Assembly (NCBI RefSeq): GCF_016427535.1
Contig: NZ_JAELXV010000011.1
Coordinates: 1 to 64,000 of the forward strand
Length of the DNA: 64,000 nt
Reading direction: 5' to 3'
DNA from: Hymenobacter sp. BT559
Lineage (GTDB): Bacteria; Bacteroidota; Bacteroidia; Cytophagales; Hymenobacteraceae
How positions within the stretch are numbered: the first letter of the stretch is position 1; each line of letters begins with the position of its first letter. The notes under the pieces are model-generated. The model saw nothing but the letters and a program-made list of their open reading frames with translations, had not been told where the DNA came from and did no database searches. Both the position numbers and the translations under genes were made by a program. Of the stretch, positions 59,467 to 64,000 are shown one piece after another.

Positions 59467-60411
59467 ATGAAAAACTTCCTCTCCTTCGCCGACGCGGGCG
59501 ATTATAAGGCGTTGTTGCGGCAAGCCCTGGAAATCAAGCAGAATCCCTACGGCTATCAGCACGTGGGCAAGAACAAAACGGTAGGCCTGATATTTTTCAA
59601 CCCCAGCTTGCGCACCCGCCTGAGCAGCCTGAAAGCCGCCTACAACCTCGGCGCGCAAGCCTGGGTGCTGAACGCTGGGGCCGACTCGTGGACGCTCGAA
59701 ATGGCCGACGGCGCCGTGATGAACGGTACCACCCAGGAGCACATCAAGGACGCCATCGCGGTGATGAGCCAGTACTGCGACGTGCTGGGGGTGCGCACGT
59801 TCCCGACGCTCAAGGACAAGGAGGCCGACTACAGCGAGGAAGTGCTAAGCAAGATTCTGCAATACGCCACGGTGCCTGTTATCAGCCTCGAAAGCGCCAC
59901 GCTGCACCCGTTGCAGTCGTTTGCCGACCTCATTACGGTGGCCGAAACCAAGCAAAAGGAGCGCGTGAAAGTGGTGCTGACCTGGGCCCCGCACGTGCGC
60001 GCCCTGCCGCAGTGCGTGCCCAACTCGTTTGCCGACTGGTTTTCGGAAATCGACTGGGTAGACTTTGTTATTACTCACCCCCATGGCTATGAGTTGGACC
60101 CCAAATTCACGAAGGGCGCCACCATCGAGTACGACCAGCGCAAGGCTTTAGAAGGCGCCGACTACGTGCAGGCCAAAAACTGGAGCAGCTACCGCGACTA
60201 CGGCCAGGTGCTCAGCAACGACCCTAGCTGGATGCTCACGCCCGAGCACATGCGCCTCACCGACGAGGCCAAATTCATTCACTGCCTGCCCGTGCGCCGC
60301 AATGTGGAGGTATCGGACGCGGTGCTAGATGCGCCGGGCTCGCTCATCATCCAGGAGGCGGGCAACCGCACGTTTTCGATGCAGACCGTGCTGCATGAAT
60401 TGTTGAAATAA
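59467..60411 (+). CDS. argF': N-acyl-L-ornithine carbamoyltransferase
   Basis: A 314-residue transcarbamylase of the SOTCase/AOTCase group, which carbamoylates N-succinyl- or N-acetylornithine rather than free ornithine. The carbamoyl-phosphate loop is IFFNPSLRTRLSSLKAAYNL near 41, where ordinary OTCases have STRTR. Other marks are VMNGTTQEHIKDAIAVMSQY near 84, HPLQSFADLITVAETKQKER near 145 and FIHCLPVRRNVEVSDAVLDA near 272. ATG 59467 gives the Bacteroidota start MKNFLSFADAG. It completes the arginine gene set of the window, though the intervening minus-strand deaminase genes separate it from carB. Which acyl group is preferred is not settled here. Confidence 0.9.
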   Translation: MKNFLSFADAGDYKALLRQALEIKQNPYGYQHVGKNKTVGLIFFNPSLRTRLSSLKAAYNLGAQAWVLNAGADSWTLEMADGAVMNGTTQEHIKDAIAVMSQYCDVLGVRTFPTLKDKEADYSEEVLSKILQYATVPVISLESATLHPLQSFADLITVAETKQKERVKVVLTWAPHVRALPQCVPNSFADWFSEIDWVDFVITHPHGYELDPKFTKGATIEYDQRKALEGADYVQAKNWSSYRDYGQVLSNDPSWMLTPEHMRLTDEAKFIHCLPVRRNVEVSDAVLDAPGSLIIQEAGNRTFSMQTVLHELLK

Positions 60412-60430
60412 ATTATTCAACCGCAGCTAT

Positions 60431-60546
60431 CCCACCCCCGGCCCCCTGGCCCCTACCCCCTCCGGGAGAGGGGAGCCGACCGCTAACTGACGTAACCAGA
60501 TGTCATTCAGTCGTCAGGCTCCCCTGTCCCGGAGGGGGTGGGGTCG
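60431..60546. repeat. Palindromic intergenic repeat, family B copy 2
   Basis: The left part CCCCTACCCCCTCCGGGAGA (from 60450) and right part (GGCTCCCCTGTCCCGGAGGG from 60517) pair imperfectly. Clearly related to the copies at 50131 and 61778. It lies between argF' and a GNAT gene. Confidence 0.83.
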
Positions 60547-60574
60547 CACGAGCGACGAGCACGCTAGCACATTT

Positions 60575-61066
60575 ATGAACCCAACCATCACCATCCGCCC
60601 CATCGCGCCTGGCGACAACGCGGCGCTGGCTCGCGCCGTGCGCGACACGCTCAGCGAGTTTGGCGCCGCCAAGCCCGGCACCGCCTATTACGACGAGGCC
60701 ACCGACCATCTCTACGAACTGTTCAGCCAGACGCCCCGCAGCGCCTATTTTGTGGCCGAACTGGACGGCGAAGTGCTGGGCGGCGGCGGCATCTTTCCCA
60801 CCCAGGGCCTGCCCGCCGACACCGTGGAACTAGTGAAACTCTACCTGCTACCTGCCGGCCGGGGCCGGGGCGTCGGCAAGGCGCTGATTATGGAGTGCTT
60901 CGATGCCGCCCGCGCCGCTGGCTACGCCCGCCTCTACCTCGAAACCACCGATGAGCTCACCCAGGCCATCCCGCTCTACGAGCGGCTGGGCTTCAGCTAC
61001 CTGCCCGCACCGTTGGGCGACAGCGGCCATTTCGGCTGCCAGATTTGGATGATTCGGGCAGTGTAG
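60575..61066 (+). CDS. GNAT family N-acetyltransferase
   Basis: A 163-residue GNAT protein beginning MNPTITIRPIAPGDNAALAR. The acetyl-CoA region is VKLYLLPAGRGRGVGKALIM near 88 (loop RGRGVG), and YLETTDELTQAIPLYERLGF near 120 is the usual second half. The substrate is unknown. ATG 60575 is preferred to an upstream start inside the family B repeat. A family C palindrome follows the stop codon closely. Confidence 0.87.
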   Translation: MNPTITIRPIAPGDNAALARAVRDTLSEFGAAKPGTAYYDEATDHLYELFSQTPRSAYFVAELDGEVLGGGGIFPTQGLPADTVELVKLYLLPAGRGRGVGKALIMECFDAARAAGYARLYLETTDELTQAIPLYERLGFSYLPAPLGDSGHFGCQIWMIRAV

Positions 61067-61072
61067 CCTGGG

Positions 61073-61149
61073 GTACCGTGGCCCCTACAGGTCCGCGCGT
61101 GGTAGCATCTGGTTGCACTACACGCGCGAACCCGCAGGGGCCACGGTAC
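61073..61149. repeat. Palindromic intergenic repeat, family C
   Basis: The 29-base arms 61073-61101 (GTACCGTGGCCCCTACAGGT...) and 61121-61149 pair with three mismatches, and the stem continues a few bases inward. It lies just upstream of the UreH-like gene and ends 14 bases before its ATG. Confidence 0.88.
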
Positions 61150-61163
61150 TTTCTTTGTGCCTA

Positions 61164-61769
61164 ATGCAGCCGATTATTCCCATTTTATTTGCGGCCGTAG
61201 TCGGCATGGGCCACGCCTTCGAGCCCGACCACCTGTTGGCCGTGAGCACCCTCGTCACGCGCCACGACCGGCTAGGGCCGGCCCTGCGCGACGGCCTTTT
61301 CTGGGGCCTGGGCCACACTACCATGCTGGTTCTGTTCGGGTCCGTCATCATTTTCAGCCGCGCTACTTGGCTGCACTCGGGCTACTTCGAGGCAGCGGTG
61401 GGCGTCATGCTCATCGGGCTGGGCATTGGCCGTTTGCTGGATAAGAACTCGTATCAGTCTTTTCAGAAGCCGAAGCAGCAGGCGGGCTTTGCCTACACCG
61501 TGGGGCTGGTGCACGGGCTGGCGGGCACCGGCGCGCTGGTGCTGGCGGTACTGGGCGCCATCCCGCAGCCGGCGTGGGCGGTGGCGTACATCCTGGTTTT
61601 TGGGCTAGGGTCGGTGCTGGGAATGCTGGTGGCCGTGGGGCTGATGCACCTGCCTTTTACCCAGCGGATGCGGCTAGGCAAGCGGCTACGGGCCAGCGCG
61701 GTGGTGCTGTCGTCGGCGCTGAGCATAGGGTATGGCGGGTGGCTGGTTTATATGCATTTGCTCGCCTGA
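61164..61769 (+). CDS. UreH/NicO-like nickel permease
   Basis: A 201-residue inner-membrane protein with about six helices. The nickel/cobalt transporter signature HAFEPDHLLAVSTLV at residues 17-31 (His, then four residues, Asp-His) is clear. FWGLGHTTMLVLF near 49 and GLVHGLAGTGALVLAVL near 118 give further His residues in helices, as in UreH/HupE/UreJ proteins. It probably supplies nickel for the urease encoded just downstream. ATG 61164 was chosen; the longer frame lies in repeat DNA. Confidence 0.88.
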   Translation: MQPIIPILFAAVVGMGHAFEPDHLLAVSTLVTRHDRLGPALRDGLFWGLGHTTMLVLFGSVIIFSRATWLHSGYFEAAVGVMLIGLGIGRLLDKNSYQSFQKPKQQAGFAYTVGLVHGLAGTGALVLAVLGAIPQPAWAVAYILVFGLGSVLGMLVAVGLMHLPFTQRMRLGKRLRASAVVLSSALSIGYGGWLVYMHLLA

Positions 61770-61777
61770 CGCGGAAA

Positions 61778-61897
61778 CCTCATCCCCCAGCCCCCTCTCC
61801 TTGGGGAGAGGGGGAGCCTGACGACTTCTACTACTAAGCTATGTCTGCTTACGGTCGGCTCCCCCTCTCCCCAAGGAGAGGGGGCTGGGGGGTGAGG
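61778..61897. repeat. Palindromic intergenic repeat, family B copy 3
   Basis: The 41-base arms 61778-61818 (CCTCATCCCCCAGCCCCCTC...) and 61857-61897 differ at one position only, so this copy is young. It lies between the UreH-like gene and ureAB, 8 bases after the permease stop codon. Confidence 0.92.
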
Positions 61898-61945
61898 TGA
61901 TGGCGTTGCTAGGCCAATCCCTACATTCGCAACAAAACCGCCCCC

Positions 61946-62674
61946 ATGCACCTCGCCCCTAAAGACCTCGACAAACTCGTGCTGCACCAGGCCGGCGTAG
62001 TGGCCCAGAAGCGCTACGCCCGCGGCCTGCGCCTCAACTACCCCGAGGCCGCTGCCCTGCTCGCCACCCAGCTGCTAGAGTTTATCCGCGACGGCGAATC
62101 GGTGGCCGCGCTCATGGACAAGGGCAAGCAGCTCCTAGGCTTCGCCGACGTGCTGGAGGGCGTGGCAGAACTGCTGGTCGAGGTGCAGGTAGAAGGCACT
62201 TTCCCCGACGGCACTAAGCTCGTGACCGTGCATCAGCCCATTTGCCGCGAGTACGGTGCACCCGAGCTGGCCCTCTACGGCAGTGGGCTGAGCCGGGTGG
62301 CACCTAGGGCCGCACCGCCCGCGCCCGCCGTGGTGCCCGGCGAGTACCTGCTGGCCAACGGCGACTTGATTCTCAACGACAACCGCGAAGTAATCGAGCT
62401 AGAGGTGCTCAATCGGGGCGACCGGCCAGTGCAGGTGGGCTCGCACTACCCCTTCTTCGAAACCAACGCGGGGCTCGACTTCGACCGAGCAGCGGCCTTT
62501 GGCTTCCGGCTTAACATCCCGGCTGGCACGGCGGTGCGCTTCGAGCCGGGCGAGCGCAAGCGCGTGCAGCTAGTAGCGCTGGCCGGCGAGCGCCGCGTGT
62601 ACGGCGGTAATGGCTGGATTGATGGCCCGCTCGATGAAGCCGGCAAGCAGCAGGCGCTAGGGAAGCTGGGGTAA
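61946..62674 (+). CDS. ureAB: Fused urease gamma-beta subunit
   Basis: A 242-residue fusion of UreA (gamma) and UreB (beta). Residues 1-100 are gamma-like: MHLAPKDLDKLVLHQAGVVA and TQLLEFIRDGESVAALMDKG, with VEGTFPDGTKLVTVHQPI. After an Ala/Pro linker near 120-128, the beta part runs to the end with GEYLLANGDLILNDNREVIE, VGSHYPFFETNAGLDFDRAA and LNIPAGTAVRFEPGERKRVQ. Fusion of these subunits is known from Helicobacter UreA (about 238 residues). Both subunits form the scaffold of the urease core around UreC. An unrelated gene separates it from ureC. Confidence 0.94.
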   Translation: MHLAPKDLDKLVLHQAGVVAQKRYARGLRLNYPEAAALLATQLLEFIRDGESVAALMDKGKQLLGFADVLEGVAELLVEVQVEGTFPDGTKLVTVHQPICREYGAPELALYGSGLSRVAPRAAPPAPAVVPGEYLLANGDLILNDNREVIELEVLNRGDRPVQVGSHYPFFETNAGLDFDRAAAFGFRLNIPAGTAVRFEPGERKRVQLVALAGERRVYGGNGWIDGPLDEAGKQQALGKLG

Positions 62675-62688
62675 TCAAGCTGTGAAGT

Positions 62689-63243
62689 ATGAACTCTTAT
62701 TTTATACTCTGGCCTAATGACTGGTGCAAAAGCCTCGCCCAAGCAAACGACTACGGGCCGTTACAGGTAATCTATGGTGGCCCTCATACCTCTGTGCCAT
62801 CCCTAGGTAAGATTAAAAGCGGTGATTTTATTTATCCCGTTTCCATCAAAAGCGGTCAGCTATTTATTCTAGGAAGAATGCAGGTTGAGCACATTACAGA
62901 TGCAACTATTTACCTAACGAAGCAGGCTATTGCTAGAATTGATAATGACTTGTGGGACACTACCGCCCCAAGGCTGATTAAGGAGCGACCCGACCTAGGG
63001 CATAGAATTCCAAGAAGCTGCGTCGACACTGCTGCTACGGGTAGCGGCACGGGTTTCAGGTTTGATTTTCAAGTACCAACTGACGTAGTTGACGAACTCC
63101 GATTCGGCCCAAAAGCAGGACAGGAAAAAGGGCTTTCGCGTGACAAAGCCGGCAAGCTTTCACATGTTGCCCTACAGGGACATTTCCGCAGATTGAGTGC
63201 TGATTCTGCTGCTCTCATTGCTGAATTAATGCAGAATTTCTAG
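62689..63243 (+). CDS. Orphan protein inserted between ureAB and ureC
   Basis: A 184-residue soluble protein. The first half, MNSYFILWPNDWCKSLAQAN followed by VIYGGPHTSVPSLGKIKSGD and FIYPVSIKSGQLFILGRMQV, resembles an EVE/ASCH or other PUA-like nucleotide-binding fold. The second half has a TGSGTGFRFDFQVPTDVVDE stretch and a helical end. Its base composition is lower in GC than the urease genes. It begins 14 bases after ureAB and ends 19 bases before ureC. I know of no urease role for such a protein; it is probably an insertion. Confidence 0.7.
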   Translation: MNSYFILWPNDWCKSLAQANDYGPLQVIYGGPHTSVPSLGKIKSGDFIYPVSIKSGQLFILGRMQVEHITDATIYLTKQAIARIDNDLWDTTAPRLIKERPDLGHRIPRSCVDTAATGSGTGFRFDFQVPTDVVDELRFGPKAGQEKGLSRDKAGKLSHVALQGHFRRLSADSAALIAELMQNF

Positions 63244-63262
63244 TCTTTACACCACACTTATT

Positions 63263-64000
63263 ATGTCCCTACCCCTTCCCCGCCAAGCATATGCCGCGAT
63301 GTATGGCCCGACCGTAGGCGACCGAGTGCGCCTAGGTGATACTGAGTTGCTGATTGAGGTCGAGCGCGACTACTGCGTGTACGGCGAGGAATGTAAGTTT
63401 GGCGGCGGTAAAACTCTGCGCGATGGCATGGGGCAGGCGGCCGGCATCGGGCAAGCCGACGCGCTCGACCTACTGATTACCAACGCGCTGGTGCTCGACT
63501 ACACCGGCGTGTACAAGGCCGATGTTGGCATCAAGGGCGGGCGCATCGTGGGCATTGGCAAGGCCGGCAACCCGCACATCATGCCTGGCGTGGACCCGCG
63601 CCTGGTGGTGGGCGTGACTACCGAAGTGGTGGCCGGTGAGGGGCACATTCTTACGGCGGGCGGCATCGACTGCCACATCCATTTCATTTGCCCGCAGCAG
63701 ATAACCGAGGCGCTGGCCTCGGGCGTGACCACGATGGTGGGCGGCGGCACCGGTCCGGCCGCGGGCACCACGGCCACCACCTGCACGCCGGGCGCGTTTT
63801 ACATCGAAATGATGCTCAAGGCCACCGATGCCTTCCCCATGAATTTCGGCTTCCTAGGTAAGGGCAACTCCTCGAAACCCGAGGGGCTAGCCGAGCAGGT
63901 AGAGGCCGGGGCGCTGGGCTTTAAGCTGCACGAGGACTGGGGCACTACCCCCGCCACGATTGATAACTGCTTGACTATCGCCGACAAGTACGACGTGCAG
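63263..64000 (+). CDS. ureC: Urease alpha subunit (5' part, cut by window end)
   Basis: The first 246 codons of the catalytic subunit, which hydrolyses urea to ammonia and carbamate at a dinickel centre. It begins MSLPLPRQAYAAMYGPTVGD and RVRLGDTELLIEVERDYCVY. The nickel ligands HIHFICPQQ near 137 and the conserved MVGGGTGPAAGTTATTCTPG near 167 are present. The carbamylated lysine and following His lie in ALGFKLHEDWGTTPAT near 220. The frame is open to the window edge. The gene continues beyond, with the accessory genes probably behind it. Confidence 0.95.
   Translation, partial: MSLPLPRQAYAAMYGPTVGDRVRLGDTELLIEVERDYCVYGEECKFGGGKTLRDGMGQAAGIGQADALDLLITNALVLDYTGVYKADVGIKGGRIVGIGKAGNPHIMPGVDPRLVVGVTTEVVAGEGHILTAGGIDCHIHFICPQQITEALASGVTTMVGGGTGPAAGTTATTCTPGAFYIEMMLKATDAFPMNFGFLGKGNSSKPEGLAEQVEAGALGFKLHEDWGTTPATIDNCLTIADKYDVQ

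Overview
The window looks like chromosomal DNA of a GC-rich member of the Bacteroidota, most like the Hymenobacter group of the Cytophagales. Supporting signs are promoter elements of the Bacteroidota TAnnTTTG type, a primary sigma factor of only 287 residues without region 1.1, a large secreted protein with a type IX secretion sorting domain, an arginine pathway with a succinyl/acetyl-ornithine carbamoyltransferase, and almost no Shine-Dalgarno sequences. The assignment is inference; no rRNA or tRNA gene was found.

Layout. 1-16.9 kb holds housekeeping and envelope genes: mutS2, an MFS transporter broken by an in-frame amber codon, an ArsB-like pump, a LysM protein, kdsB, HPP and DUF1622 membrane proteins, the conserved ybbP-ybbA/tesA neighbourhood and murI. 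17-31 kb holds the 1100-residue T9SS-exported protein, the iscS-iscU-iscA set, methylmalonyl-CoA epimerase, the threonylcarbamoyl-AMP synthase, cca, heptose kinase, a three-gene PhnA/membrane/acetyltransferase operon, hemE, marC and an EEP-family hydrolase. 31-43.3 kb holds a tandem pair of LEA-type lipoproteins, dnaK, a CHRD lipoprotein, an M1 aminopeptidase, an outer-membrane protein, a secreted six-hairpin glycosidase-like protein and rpoD.

44.4-60.4 kb is an arginine/carbamoyl-phosphate cluster: argB-argE-argH leave on the minus strand, and an argA-like acetyltransferase, argG, argC, an AT-rich orphan, argD, carA and carB on the plus strand, from back-to-back promoters near 47.8 kb. argF' follows after a two-gene deaminase/amidohydrolase operon. 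The plus-strand leader carries a possible 34-codon leader peptide ending in Arg-Arg-Pro, followed by a run of hairpins, which looks like an attenuator. 61-64 kb starts a urease locus: a UreH-like nickel permease, a fused ureAB, an orphan gene, and ureC cut by the window end.

Two genome-scale features stand out. The palindrome CCTAGG is strongly over-represented. Many intergenic gaps, including gaps inside operons, hold long imperfect palindromes of at least five families. Several genes have a TAnnTTTG element ending only 4-10 bases before the start codon, which suggests leaderless mRNAs. I found no CRISPR array, prophage or intact insertion sequence.
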